Part shown: positions 1 to 12,166 of the stretch, in pieces
How positions within the stretch are numbered: position 1 is the stretch's first letter
Layout: each line of letters opens with the position of its first letter
Assembly (NCBI RefSeq): GCF_051020765.1
Contig: NC_134933.1
Span: 1,612,001 to 1,676,000, forward strand
DNA from: Lasioglossum baleicum
Taxonomy: Eukaryota; Arthropoda; Insecta; Hymenoptera; Halictidae
Direction: 5' to 3'
DNA: 64,000 nt
Notes under the pieces: generated by a model
The model's input: the letters and a program-made list of their open reading frames with translations, nothing else
Told to the model about the DNA's origin: nothing
Database searches by the model: none
Made by a program: the position numbers and the translations under genes

Positions 1-216
1 TTTCAACATCAATTTCTCAATTTCAACATCAATTTTTCAATTTCAACTTCAATTTTTCAGTTTCACAACATCAATTTTTCAATTTCAACTTCACTTTCAA
101 CTTCAATTTTTCATTGTCAATATCAATTTTTCAATTTCAACTTCAATTTTTCAGTTTCAACATCAATTTCTCATATTCAACTTCAATTTTTCAATTTCAA
201 CTTCAAATGCAAGTAG
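1..216 (+). repeat. TTCAATTTCAACATC-type minisatellite
   Basis: Imperfect 12-18 bp units of TTCAATTTCAACTTCAATTTTTC. The array is internal to the TAGTCC-family element and continues beyond the left edge. The same array, in both orientations and different lengths, occurs at the same internal position of other copies. The open frames it produces (Phe/Asn/Ser/Gln-rich) are repeat artefacts. Confidence 0.9.
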
Positions 217-764
217 AAGGTCCCCATTTCGGTTTTCCGCTTATATCTCGGAAATTATGCATCCTGGCGTTAAGACCATTCCATACAAAATTAAATCTAA
301 CAAAATGTGCCACGAGATTGATTGGATTCAGTTTTTCGCTATCTCGCATAGTTTCCGAGATATCCGCGCTCAAAGTTCACTAATTGTGCTAAAGAGTTAG
401 CTAGTCAAATGAGGCAAAAAACGTGAGGCAAAAATTTCTTTTTCACAATTAGTGAACTTTGAGCGCGGATATCTCGGAATCTATGCGAGATAGCGAAAAA
501 CTGAATCGAATCAATCTTGTGGCACATTTTGTCAGCTTTAGTTTTAGAATGGTCTTATCGCTAGGGCACATAGTTTCCGAGATATAAGCGGAAAACCGAA
601 AGGGGGACCCTCTACGTGCCCCCCTACACCCCGCTCACCTCCTAGGAGTGGTGACTTTTAGGATGTTTACTTCCTAACTAATCCAAACGAAGTCCCAAAG
701 TTAAAAATTGTGTTCCTTCCGTTTCTCTCTACACCCCCCTTACGAGCATTTATTGACTGGACTA
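1..764. mobile_element. TAGTCCAGTCAA-family element, copy 1 (cut by window edge)
   Basis: This is the right part of a repeat element ending TTGACTGGACTA at 764. It contains a minisatellite (1-216) and two inverted modules with the motifs CGGATATCTCGGAA and TTCCGAGATAT. It also has the terminal block CCCCTCCTAGGAG-like/AGTCCAAAC that recurs in all copies. The left end is outside the window. Confidence 0.85.
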
Positions 765-780
765 AATGGTTGGTCAGCAG

Positions 781-1114
781 TAGGGGTGTGCGAGAACCCG
801 AAATATCGGGAACCCGATGGTTGGGACGAGTCGAGAAGAGGTCGAGTCGGGTCGGGTCGGGTTCCCGAAAATTTCGAGAATATGACATAAGACACTCTTG
901 AAAAGAATTCGTGATGGACAACATTCTTTCAATTTCGAAAACATCTAGAATAAAAAATCCGAAACTATGGATGTATTCATAAAACCGAATATAAATGATT
1001 ACTGGTTTCTCGAAATTTTTCGGGAATCTCGAAATTTTCGGGTACCCGTCCCGATCCCGAAATAATTTCGTGTTCCTGACCCGACCCGATATTTCGGGTT
1101 CTTGCACACCCCTA
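781..1114. mobile_element. hAT-type MITE (334 bp) with 8-bp target duplication
   Basis: The ends are TAGGGGTGTGCGAGAACCCG and its near-inverse (CGGGTTCTTGCACACCCCTA). The element is flanked by exact GTCAGCAG duplications at 773-780 and 1115-1122. The interior is full of CCCGAAATTTCGGG-like and GGGTCGGGTCGG motifs. There is no coding capacity, and it must be moved by a hAT transposase elsewhere. The clean duplication suggests a fairly recent insertion. Confidence 0.93.
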
Positions 1115-1122
1115 GTCAGCAG

Positions 1123-1708
1123 AAATGGTCCGATGAGGACAAGGAAAACATGCACAAGAATTCCCGACGAGCGAAGAAAGAATTGCATTAAAATTTAAAA
1201 TTATAGCAATTTGTGTGCCCTGGTGTCATCGTAAAGGTTGATCAGAACGCTGAAGAAATTAATTAAACAAAAATGAGAGTGGAATGTTACGAAAAATGAC
1301 TATAAGGTGTGTCATAAAGACATCGGGATTCGAAGGAAAGCTGCCACGAATAAATCGGACAAAAATCGCAGCGCAGCATGGAGGTGTACCGAAGAATTTC
1401 GTCGAGAAGAAACGATCGGCGGATATTTTGTTAAAAATTTTCAGGTGACGAAGGGTTCTGCGAGGGGGCGCTGGCAGCCGCAGCTCATCTTCGAACGAAG
1501 GGGGGCCCGCGTTCCCCTTTTTTCCCTTGTCCCCTCGCCCGCGCAGCACGCGTAAGGTTTTATCCAGTTAACAATCCGTAATTGCAGGGTCTCCTGTAAC
1601 TAACTCGGTTAACGTGAAGGACCCCACGATGATTCCCCGGTGTTCACCTATCATCGCGATGCGGATGCAGATTAAACAGCCCCTTAATCTCGGGCCCGCT
1701 GCGAGCCA

Positions 1709-1767
<59 letters not shown>

Positions 1768-3161
1768 CCTCGCGGACCTCCCTTGTGGCCTCTCTTATGC
1801 TTCGTTTAATAGGGTCTAACGATAGGGAAACCGGACGGTTTACGACAGAATCATACTTCTCGACGCGCCGGGACACTCGCTCTCTTTTTCTTTCTCAGGT
1901 CCGAAACTTCTCTCCGCTGTGTTGGCTAATCGACCGTAATCGGTCCCGCCGCAATTATGTCTACAAATTCATAATTAGATTAGGGGTAAAGTGTGAACGC
2001 TCCACGTTACACGATCTTATCGCGAGGAACAAGAAGAACAGCCGATAAAAATTTAGGAGGCTGCGTCGAAAAATCCGCCTCGACCCTTCTTCTTCTGCAA
2101 GGGCAGCGCTGCCTCGATGAATAATTAGCTTGTGAGACAAGATTAGGGGTGGCACTTGGTGCTCCATCTCCGAATTATTGAAACTTATGCATAACAATTT
2201 AAAATAAGTGCAGCGGAAGTGAACATTTTACAAGATCTACGAAAATTGTTAAAAGAGGAAACGCATTTTTATTGGACCTCCGTTTCATAGAATTGATCCA
2301 GACAATTTTGGTCTAATAATTATAATTACCTTCACAGCTTCCAGTTTCACCGGAAGAATCTCTGTTCCCCGACAGTCTCTGGATCTTCTCTCGCCCGAAG
2401 TCATCGAGATTTCAAGAAAAATGTTTGAACCGCAGAAACGCGCTGTGCAGGAGGTATTCGAGGTCCGATAAATATCGCGGTTTCGACAGCGTGTTGAACC
2501 GGGGCAGCTGAGAATTTCCTTTTCGGCGAAGGCAATCCGGTTGCTTTGCTACCGATCGGCGAATTCGCCTCGACGAGACAGTTATTAGGTGGCTAGACCC
2601 GGTGTAAAACGTCGCTATAATGATCGGTTGCTAACTAACTGGCTATTTCTCCCGTGCTGCTCGCCGTCTCTGTGCACGTCGTGTATAAACATTCACGTGT
2701 GCGTACGTGTATAGATCGTGCGCACTTAGCCGTCGTACCCGCGGGCACCGTCGATACTGTTTACACCGTAGTAATTTGCTAATGGCCAGGCCGACACGAT
2801 GAATTCGGGATCGAGCGGCTGCGTGGTCTGCATCTCGATCGCGCGTGATCCCGAGGGACCCACGCGGCCAGAAAACGATCGAGGATCGATCACCGGGGCC
2901 CCGGACACGCCTCTTCTCGTTCTCGTCTCGCCCTTATCGAACCTTGCGCGTTATCGACCCGCACCATTCCCTTCATTTTTGCCTGGGACTCTGGAATTTT
3001 TTACTTAGAAGATTGCTGCTTTTATCGCAATCCTATCGGCATGGGTTATAGCTGCAAAAATGGAAAGTTTGCGATACGTCAGATTTCATAGAATTCTACA
3101 GCGTTTCGTTATCGATCTGTCCATTTTAACGATTTTTTCATTCTGGAGGTAAGTGTGTAAA
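1123..3161. other. no recognisable gene
   Basis: I see no supported gene here. The stretch holds a long TC microsatellite and unremarkable unique sequence. Short open frames lack family signatures. Confidence 0.6.
1711..1764. repeat. (TC)27 microsatellite
   Basis: An uninterrupted dinucleotide run. It creates artefactual Leu/Ser and Arg/Glu frames on both strands. Confidence 0.98.
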
Positions 3162-3510
3162 TAGTTCAGTCAATGAATGCTCATAAGCGGGGGGTAGAGG
3201 GAACTGGAAGGAACACAATTTCTAACTTTGGGACTTTGTTTGGACTAGTTAGGAGGTAACCATACTAAAAGTTCCTACTCCTAGGAGGTGAGCGAAGTGC
3301 AGGGAGGCACGTAGAAAGTCTCCTTTTTCGGTTTTCCGCTTATATCTCGGAAACTATGTGTCCTAGCGATAAGACCATTTCATCCAAAATTAAAGCTGAC
3401 AAAATATGCCACAAGATTGATTGGATTCAGTTTATCGCTATCTCGCATAGTTTCCGAGATAACCGCGCTCAAAGTTCACTTTGGTATTATTTGTTAGAGT
3501 TAGTGTTTTT

Positions 3511-3638
3511 GCTTCAATTTCAACTTCACTTTCAATTTCAACATCAATTCCAACATCAATTTTTTAATTACTACTTCAATTTTTCAGTTTCAACATCAAT
3601 TTCTCAATTTCAACTTCAATTTTTCAATTTCAACTTCA
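3511..3638 (+). repeat. TTCAATTTCAACTTC minisatellite inside copy 2
   Basis: Same unit and same position relative to the TGCACGTAGAA block as the array at 1-216, but shorter. Confidence 0.88.
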
Positions 3639-3839
3639 AATGCACGTAGAATGTCCCCCTTTTCGGTTTCCCGCTTATATCTCGGAAACTATGCGTCCTA
3701 GCGATAAGACCATTCCACACAAAATTGAACCTAACAAAATGTGCCACGAGATTGATTCAATTCAGGTTTTCGCTACCTCGCATAGTTTCCGAGATATCCG
3801 CGCTCAAAGTTCACTAATTATGAAAAAGAAAATAGCCGA

Positions 3840-4370
3840 GTGAAATTCGCCCCCGGTGGGATTTTAATCGAGCTTGATTCCATAACCTACCTAAAAAAGG
3901 CCCCTCTCTGACGAGTTTCAGCCCCATATCTCATCTGTAAGAGTAATTATTGAGCAAAATCGTAATGCCCGTTTTTGGCCCAGTTTCCTTATACAATTAA
4001 AAATTCTGAAAAAATCTGACACATTCTGGATACCAAGATTTTTCCGTTGCAAACTATGGCTGTAAAAAATGAAAAACATGAAAAAAATCGAAAGAATGCA
4101 GATTTCTTATAAAAGTAGGTCTCGTACCACTTCAGAATTAATTTAGCAATGAGATAGTATCAAAAATATTATGCTCAATTTTTTTCAGATTTTTGTAAGT
4201 GGTGCAACAATGTTGAAAAAAATAAGAACCACATTTTTCGGCGTTTTTCCTAAGTTACACTTATTTTTTCTGAATCCAAAAAATATATTATGTAATATTA
4301 AGCATTCTTATGTTCCAGACTTAAAAACTTGCGTTGCTATGTATATGTATGTATGTACATAGAATTTCAC
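3840..4370. mobile_element. possible nested element with GTGAAATTC ends
   Basis: Sequence unlike the rest of the host repeat, bounded by GTGAAATTC at 3840 and its inverse GAATTTCAC ending at 4370. It interrupts the otherwise continuous modules of copy 2. I could not define a target duplication. No coding capacity is recognised. Confidence 0.45.
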
Positions 4371-5076
4371 CAGGATATTTTCTTTCTCACAATTAGTGAA
4401 CTTTGAGCGCGGATATCTCGGAAACTATGCGAGATAGCGAAAAACTGAATCCAATTAATCTTGTGGCACATTTTGTCAGCTTTAATTTTGTATAGAATGG
4501 TCTAATCGCTAGGACGCATACTTTGCGAGATATCCGCGCTCAAAGTTCACTAATTGTGAAAAATAACTCTTCAGGAGAATTAGCGAACTTTGAACGCGGA
4601 TATCTCGGAAACTATGCGAGATAGCGGAAAACTGAATGCAATCAATCTTATGGCACATTTTGTTAGCTTTAATTTTGTATAGAATGGTCTTATCGCTAGG
4701 ACGCATAGTTTCCGAGATAACCGCGCTCAAAGTTCACTAATTGTGCTGAAGAGTTTTTTTTCACAATTAGTGAACTTTGAGCGCGGTTATCTCGGAAACT
4801 ATGCGAGATAGCGATAAACTGAATCGAATCAATCTTGTGGCATATTTTGTCAGCTTTAATTTTGGATGAAATGGTCTTATCGCTAGGGCACATAGTTTCC
4901 GAGATATAAGCGAAAAACCGAAAAAGGAGACTTTCTACGTGCCTCCCTGCACTTCGCTCACTTACTAGGAGTGGGGACTTTTAGTATGTTTACCTCATAA
5001 CTAGTCCAAACAAAGTCCAAAAGTTAAAAATTGTGTTCCTTCCATTTCCCTCTACAACTTTTCGTTGACTGGACTA

Positions 5077-6744
5077 AAACGGTCAAGCGTTTTATTTAAA
5101 TCTTGTCTTCGATGCTTACGAAGGGTTAAAATATCCGACACGATTGTAATGTGCAAGGTTTGATAGAACTTTATGGCGCTTTGTTAGCCACCGGTTTTCA
5201 AAAAGATTTGTAAAAAATCATGTGTGAATTAACCGTAGAGTAGACTCAAATTCCATAATGATTCTCTCATGTGAGCAGAATGTTCCATCGCGTTCAAGTA
5301 GCATCGCGCGCGAAGCTATCCCGACTATTTCGCGAGCATGACAGAAACCCGACAGGAACCGGTAATTTCGCGGTGCAATTTCATTGGCCGGTTCGTCGAT
5401 CGAAGAGGAGGACGAGAGAGAGAGAAAAAAGCAGAGATCTCCGGAAAAAATAAAGACTCGAGAAAAAGGGGGGACGAGCAAAAAGGGGTGCAGCGGCACG
5501 TAACATTTTCAGGAAATTAGAGTGCAACGGTGGGGGCCGGCGTTACGTGTTGCGGAAGGTGTCATTAAAGCGCGTCTATTACGCGTTTAGCCCTCGGAAT
5601 CGGTGTTGGTTCGCGCTCTCGATATTCGCTGGCTCTGTTCACTCTGTTGCGCTTGGACGGTCGAGTGCGTGCACTTAAGCGTGCAACGGGGAATCCCGGC
5701 GCGGCGCAGTGTGCTGCAGTCCGCGAACCACTTAAGGCCGCGTCAGTTTTGATCGGCGGATCATTTGGACGGTAACCGTTCGATTTATCAGCGCGAGGAT
5801 CGTTAGCAAGCCGGGGGGAGCGCAGGCATCCACGACTCCGCTAATTAGCTGACGCGCATTAATGGCCCGGGACTCCATTAAACTGTGAAATATTTAAATA
5901 ACTCGTCGACGGGCGTGCCCGGCCGCGAATTACTTGTCATAAGTCAGCCCCGGAGTGCTGTTCGACGATCCTCCGGATCTCCTCTCTCTCTCTCTCTCCC
6001 TCTTTCTCTTGGTCTCCTCTCTTGCCGGCTAAATGCGTCCGTGTAATGGTCCCCGGTTTTTCGTTCAGGAAGTTGACGAGCCTGCAAATTAATACCTCCG
6101 CACAGTGTGATATTTCAGCGATGCGCACAAAATTGAATTTCGTCCGTGATCCAGACAGAGGTAATCCGGTTATCAATCAACATATTGTGGATGGATACGG
6201 TTCACTGGAATATTTAAGCTTATTCTACTAAATGACTTTTCTTTGCAATTTTAGGAAACGTGACCCTTGTCAATGATCTTTTCACCAATATTTAGGTATT
6301 TATCTCCAAGGGAATAATTGACCTTTGAGTCCTCAAACAATTAAGATTATTGGGAGAACGATCAATTATTATTTACATGCCAGATATCTTTACCTGCCAT
6401 GATACTTAACTTTCACTCTGCGTACATATATTTCAATGCTAATCCTATAGTGGGGTGTAATCACACTCCCTGCATATATTCAGTGTAAAATGTACAGAAA
6501 AAACATTGACTGCGTGAGTATTCCTAAAATTGTATTGATTTTCGTACCGGTAGGTATGAAAAGATTAAAACATTTAATTGAGTATGAAAATAATAAATTT
6601 AATAATTTCAATCTTTTGTGAAATATGTCACAGATAACATTCATAAGAGAATTTTGTGAAATTTTCCATTCGGCAACTTTTCAGTTAATGAACATAGCAA
6701 TATATTTTATTCTCGAATTTCTTTCTTCCCTATATGTATATGTA
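5077..6744. other. no recognisable gene
   Basis: Mostly unique sequence with a short CT-rich run near 5973-6003. I see no family signature in any short open frame. Confidence 0.55.
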
Positions 6745-7405
6745 TAGTGGTACCTCGGTGTATGACCTTAATCCGTTCCTGATGTTTGGAATATACGAAT
6801 AATCCGTTCTCATGTAAAAAAAAAACTCCTATTGATATTATACCCACATTAATGGGGTTGTAAAATACTTTAAACACTGTTTAAACACATAAATAGAAAA
6901 TGAGATTTTATTATAGATTTTTAAATCTATCTTTATATTTACAGTAGCAGACAAAAATTTAAGACCGCTCTAAAGAAGACGATAACTTTTTTAATATTGT
7001 ACTATACGATTTGAACTTTTTTGGGAAGCTAGTGCAATTAGTTTACTAAAGGATGTGAAAAGAAGTTTTTTCAAAAATTGCAATTGATCGGAATTGTTGA
7101 AAGGATACTAAAAGTTGAATTTTTAACTTTTTTATGTGGGCCTATATTGAAAATTTAAAAAATACGTTTTGTAGATCTGCGTCAATTAAACATATTCTGA
7201 AAATTTCGTCAAAATCGGTCGACGTTGCAATGAGCTACAATCGTTTAAAGATGGTAAAAATTGCAGATTTTCACGATTTTCGGCAATAATTCGAGAAAAT
7301 TCACACAAAAAGTTATGTAGTATACCGAGCAAAATTTATCACACCAAACAGGACGTATTCCGAATTGGACGTACTCCAAAGCAGACGTATACCGAGGTAC
7401 CACTG
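6745..7405. mobile_element. pogo/Tc-like MITE with GTGGTACCTCGG ends
   Basis: The inverted ends are AGTGGTACCTCGGTGTATG and GTATACCGAGGTACCACTG. The left end is preceded by TA-rich sequence and the right is followed by CA, so a TA target duplication may have decayed. Inside, a further AT-rich repeat beginning near GCAGACAAAAATTTAAG looks like a second insertion. No open frame of note. Confidence 0.7.
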
Positions 7406-10129
7406 CATTTTTCTTTTCTCCAACGATTATGTATTAAAACAAGAACTTCAATACGTAGTCCAGAACTTTTTCTAGATTTTTTAACATCCTGGACCAGTAA
7501 ATAGTTTTGAGTAAACAGTTACAATACTATAGTAACAGTAAATAGTTTGAATGGAAATAATCCGCCATGATTTTGCTCGAACAGATAGCTAAAATATCAC
7601 AGTATGATTGGGCCAGATCGTTTCCGATCCATGGGAGATCGTTGTGGAAAGGCTTTACGGAATAAAAAGACACGTGTTTTGTTTCAATTTTCATTTTTAC
7701 CTCTTTCTTTCCATTCTTCTCTCTCTCTCTCTTACCTTTCTTCTCTCTTACTCTCTCACAAACGCATGTATTCATCGCTAAAGAAAAAAGAAATTAAAAG
7801 AATGTGCCTAGGATTAAGGACAATGGACCGACGGGTGTTTGCTGAAAATCGAGGGAGCTGCGATCGATTTTTCGGAAAAATCGACAGCGGCTTCGCGCCG
7901 AAAGCTATGCGAATTCTATGTATTTTCTTCCGTTTCTTCTTTGTCGGATCGCGGAGGATTAAGATCGAGAACTGTATCAATCGGTGAGGCAGCCGACTAG
8001 ATATGGCCGCACGAGCACGCTGTGTCATGATTCGCGTATCTTTACGCTGGAAATTCGAATTCGGTTAGATTCAATCCTCGGCAAAAGTTACGCATACGTC
8101 GTAGAATATATTTACAAGGGACGCTTACAGTACGCTAGCAATGCTTACAAAGTCGGCGGAACATGTCGCGACTATCGCTTAAAAGTTTCAAATTATAAGA
8201 ACGGGTATATAAATAGTACTTTCTTCTTACCTAAAAACATTGTGTGACGGATCGATGTAAAAAGCACCGTGGCGCGCAGAGTACAGCGGATCGATGGATC
8301 TTTCGATTTTCGATTTTAAAAATTCCCTTGATAATATCATGTTGTTAATTCCCGAGCAAAATTGATTCAGAAATTTATTTAGTCGTGAGCCACAGATTCG
8401 TGACAATATTCATAGACAAATTGAGTTGAAAAAACGACGGGCTTGCGAAGATTAAATTAATTAGTTCGATTTTATAGGCGACCTAAAATACAACAAAATC
8501 GTATTATCATTGGAATAAAACGTTCTAGACACCGTTCCAGGACGGCAAAGCGAAAGATCGATCGAGAGAATCAGCCTCGCCACTGTAAATCGTGTTACGC
8601 TTCGTCTTCTAACCTAACCGGTTACGTTCTGGGTCGCGACGTGAACAATTCCGCTCTAAAATCTTGCTAGACTCTTGACTACAATCTTGAATTTCGTCGG
8701 TAGATTAACCCATACGAATTCTCCTCTAAAAAGAAAAAAGAAACTCTTTAAAACCCTACAGGATTAGAAAAGAAGGCGCCATCGCAGGCTCTTGCGTCGC
8801 GACGCCGGGAATCTTTCTGGACGGACATTTTTCGATGATGTTTGCTCAAAGTTCGGTCGTGAATACAACGTTTTCGTTTCTCCAATCAGGCGAGCGATCT
8901 AGATCTCGATCGTCCCTTGGATCCGCCTTTGAAATCGATCTGAGAATCCTCCAGCTCGCGAAAATTTGCATTACAACACCATTGCATCATTGCAACACGA
9001 ATTTTAGACGCGATCGTGGATCGAGGAAGCACAGATTTCAAAGACGTTCCTGTCGAGGGACGCTTAGGGTACTTTTATGTTGAAGCTGCGATAAAAACCA
9101 TAATAACATTGACAAAACTTACAACAGCGTCGATAAAAACTGGTTTTTTCGGTGTCAATTCTTCGGTTAAAAAATCATAAAATAGTTTCTCTACGCTTTC
9201 TTGTTACTCTGATCATTTACCACAGCTGCAACCTGATCGCACGGTTAGGCTCGCGGATCATCGTCTCGCCATTACTGTACATTTCTTATACAGTATTCCA
9301 CGCAGAGAAAAAACAGAAAAGAAACTGTCAGTTCGTTCGCTGAATTAGTGTCGCTCGGGAGGAAGGTTGAAAAGAAGCTCGTTTTGTACGTGGACAGGTA
9401 TGCGTCTGTTCTCGACGAGCACTCGAAGATCCACGGCGATCTATACGGTTGCGATCCACGCAACAGAGCACCGGCAATTCCAACGATCACGGAGAAATCG
9501 ATAATGTTTCCGTGGTCGTCCGAGTTGCCAACGCAGATGCAACCCTTGCATCACCGTTTTTGATTCTTCTGTCGCATCGTCGCGAATCCTTTGTCCGAAA
9601 GCGCGTTACCTAGAGCTGACCGACAGCGTTCGGATCCCATATCGATCGTGAGTCGACCAGACGATAGCACGTGTATTTCGAGAGAGGCACGGTTATTGTC
9701 ACAAGACTCTGACGAGCTCGTATGCGATCCGAAGCTGGTCCGAGGCTCTAATCGCATAACAAAAGCACCGGTTGATCACAGGAAGAGGAAACTGACAACC
9801 TTCCATCGCGTACACGCCGTTGAAAGACGGTGCTGAGTGTCCGGGGCCACTTCGCTGGAAGTTCTTTGGCGCGCGTCGTTGGACGATACGTGTTTCGATA
9901 ACTGTTTCCCGAACTGGTACGGAAACGTTCTGACGCTTCGGTCGCGGAGAACACGTTCTGACGCTTCGGTCGCGGAGAACACGTTCTGAACCATTGCTGC
10001 GAGGATTCGCTGTCGAGGATTATTCTGACGGTACGAATAATTATTATAAGGCACCTTCGTTCTGAATAATTGCTATGACGAAACTCCTAACTGCACTGGC
10101 ACACTCGGCTGTCTCAATTAATAATAGGC
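7406..10129. other. no recognisable gene
   Basis: Unique, moderately AT-rich sequence. Several overlapping short frames exist on both strands, but none shows a domain signature. A 28-bp tandem duplication lies near its end. Confidence 0.55.
9925..9989. repeat. 28-bp tandem duplication
   Basis: The unit ACGTTCTGACGCTTCGGTCG plus 8 more bases is present twice with no mismatch (9925-9952, 9953-9980) and starts a third time. The perfect identity suggests a recent duplication. Confidence 0.9.
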
Positions 10130-10762
10130 AGGGGAGACCGGAGTAGGTTGCACAGGTTTTGCACTCCAAACTCACCCTTTTGCAAGTCGAATCGAACCTT
10201 ATGCAAATCAATCTCAGCTTTTTGTCAATCAAATTCCTCCTTTTGCAAATCAATTTCAACCTTTTGCAAATTAATTTCACTCGTCAAGAATATTTAAAAT
10301 TAATTATTTATTTATTCAGTTTAAATTATAAATTTATTTAGACATGGGAAACATGTAAGACTCAATACTCGATACTCTTCGATAAATACATATGTGCTTT
10401 CTTCTTAAAAATTTATCAATCAGAAAATAGATACAATGAATATACATATCTACACGCAGTTGTCATACATTACGAAGTTAACGAATTCCTAATTTCTTTC
10501 TTCCTTTTTCTTTTTTTGATTTGTAAAAGGTTGAAATTGATTTGCAACAGGGTGAATTTGCAGTGCGAAAGGGTGTATTTGACTCGCGAAAAGGTGAATT
10601 TGGAGTGCAAACCTGTAATACGAGATAAGTTGTGATACGATTAAAATGTTCTGTACGACGAATCTCTGGCGACTCGGCACGATGCGAGAGCCAGAATTGT
10701 CGTTCAGAAATGTTAATCGCGTCGCAACTTATCCCGTCTGACTATCTACTTCGGTCTCCCCT
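10130..10762. mobile_element. foldback element with AGGGGAGACCG ends (633 bp)
   Basis: The left end AGGGGAGACCGGAGTAG is mirrored at the right by CTACTTCGGTCTCCCCT. Both arms contain phased short units of the form CTTTTGCAAATCAATTTCAA, in opposite orientation on the two sides. I found no clear target duplication and no coding sequence, so the superfamily is unknown. Confidence 0.72.
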
Positions 10763-11441
10763 AGTTAGTTTCCATTCCGAAGCAAGTCTTCAGTGAGCTA
10801 TACAACGTGTTGTTTCGTACGTGGATCGTTTAACATTGAACTATTTCTCGAACTGAAACTTCCAACTGGAACCTCAGTTGCGTAAATTCGTCAGAGACGT
10901 TCAGTTAGTAGAACGGATATTTCGTTTCAATACTGAAGCGAGTCCTCAGCGAGTTGTACAATACATTCTTTCGTATTCGGACGAAAAAGGAGTCAGGTAT
11001 CTGTGAAATTCGGCTAACCGAGGCTTCATTTTATACCGTTTTAGGCTGAACTATTTCTATGTACAGCGTATTCAGCCGATAACGGGGTGTATGCGAGGTT
11101 CCTCAGAAATCCAGAAGATTCTGGATTGCAACAATAACTCAGAACCTCGATCCTCTACAACCATGTCGAGTGCCCAAGCCTGAGGCAGCAGGTCGAAAGA
11201 AGGTAGCTATCAGGGAATACGTGAGGCCGATAGGACGAGTTCCACATGGCAATCCTTACATCACCATGCTCTCGCCTTATAATTCGAGCAGGGTTCGCTC
11301 GAGGGTGTTTCGATTCGCCGGCAGGAGATCACGATCGGATATCAACAATGCTCGCCTGGGTGTCATCGTCTGTTAAACGAGCATGTTTCGCAAGGTCGTA
11401 CCTAGGTCCGTGTCCGGGGCTAGGTGGCTGTGGATTCTCGT
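10763..11441 (-). other. aristaless 3' flank, probable 3' UTR
   Basis: The region immediately downstream of the al stop codon on the minus strand. It should include 3' UTR, but I see no unambiguous polyadenylation signal close to the stop, so the end is not placed. Two blocks near 10780-10820 and 10920-10970 share CGAAGCRAGTC and a TACAA-TTCTTTCGTA-like pattern, hinting at an old duplication. Confidence 0.4.
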
Positions 11442-12035
11442 TCAGCTGATGAGGTCGCCGTTCTTGCGCAACATCTCGAGGTGTAGCTCGTACTCTCTGG
11501 CTTTCAATCGGAGGGACGCGATGCTGTTCGTTCGCCGATCGATGTCCGGCAGTCCAACGCTTCCTGTGGGCGATCCTTGGGGTGAGGTGGCCGTCGGCGG
11601 AGGTGCCGGGACTGGCGCATGTGGCAAATTGATCGCCGGTGCCGGTGGAGGTGGCGGAGGCGGCGGGGGAGATCCTTGGACCAATTTCGGCCGTTGAGCA
11701 GCCGAGATGTTCGCCAACAGGCTCTGGAAGGACGCTGCCGACGTGTACGGCAGAGGCATCCCGGGCGGTAGCAACGGTGGCGGCGCCCGATGATAGGGAA
11801 GGGTCGTGTAACTACCAGGAATGACCGGCCCGTGACCCAGGGGCGGGTAACGGAACGTGTCGAAGGGTTTCCGCAGACCGAACGTGCCCAGGTGCGCGAA
11901 AGGGTTCGGCAAGGTCGGCGCGACCACCGCCGACGGCGGGGGTGCGCCCGTGCCCAAGTACGGGTTGTACGGGTGCGCCTGCGGCCCGACCTTCTCCTGC
12001 TTCCGCCACTTCGCTCGACGATTCTGAAACCAGAC
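11442..12035 (-). CDS. al: aristaless homeobox protein, coding exon 3 (last)
   Basis: This is the last coding exon of a paired-like homeobox transcription factor, a nuclear DNA-binding protein of appendage patterning in insects. It is preceded on the minus strand by an acceptor ending TTGCAG and opens with VWFQNRRAKWRKQEK, the recognition helix of the homeodomain with Gln at position 50. Downstream come the aristaless-type stretches GPQAHPYNPYL, NPFAH and LRKPF, then SFQSLLAN, a run of nine prolines (about residues 267-275 of the full protein) and an OAR motif, SIASLRLKAREYEL (about residues 315-328). It ends in a TGA at 11442-11444. The OAR motif and these linkers fit Aristaless better than other Q50 paired-like proteins. 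The exon is 594 bp, in phase 0, and joins exon 2 in frame. Confidence 0.96.
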   Translation of the reverse strand, partial: VWFQNRRAKWRKQEKVGPQAHPYNPYLGTGAPPPSAVVAPTLPNPFAHLGTFGLRKPFDTFRYPPLGHGPVIPGSYTTLPYHRAPPPLLPPGMPLPYTSAASFQSLLANISAAQRPKLVQGSPPPPPPPPPAPAINLPHAPVPAPPPTATSPQGSPTGSVGLPDIDRRTNSIASLRLKAREYELHLEMLRKNGDLIS

Positions 12036-12166
12036 CTGCAACCAAATTCGTTTCTTTCAGTTTCTCGTCGTCTTCAAATTATAATATCTGCCGATTTCTT
12101 ACGGAATTCGCACGGATTTTCGAACTCGAGGGAACGTATCAATGATTCTAGGGTGTTTGAAGAGCG

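Larger units (their letters stand above)
3162..5076. mobile_element. TAGTCCAGTCAA-family element, copy 2 (1.9 kb)
   Basis: The left end is TAGTTCAGTCAA and the right end TTGACTGGACTA, flanked by AAA at 3159-3161 and 5077-5079. Inside are a minisatellite (3511-3638) and at least five inverted modules sharing CGGATATCTCGGAAACTATG. A foreign-looking insert occupies 3840-4370. Three alternating modules follow at 4395-4920, forming a hairpin-prone cluster. Confidence 0.88.

Noticed and set aside
11812..12045. Second minus-strand frame over al exon 3
   Set aside because: A shadow of the homeobox exon in another frame; it lacks any domain.
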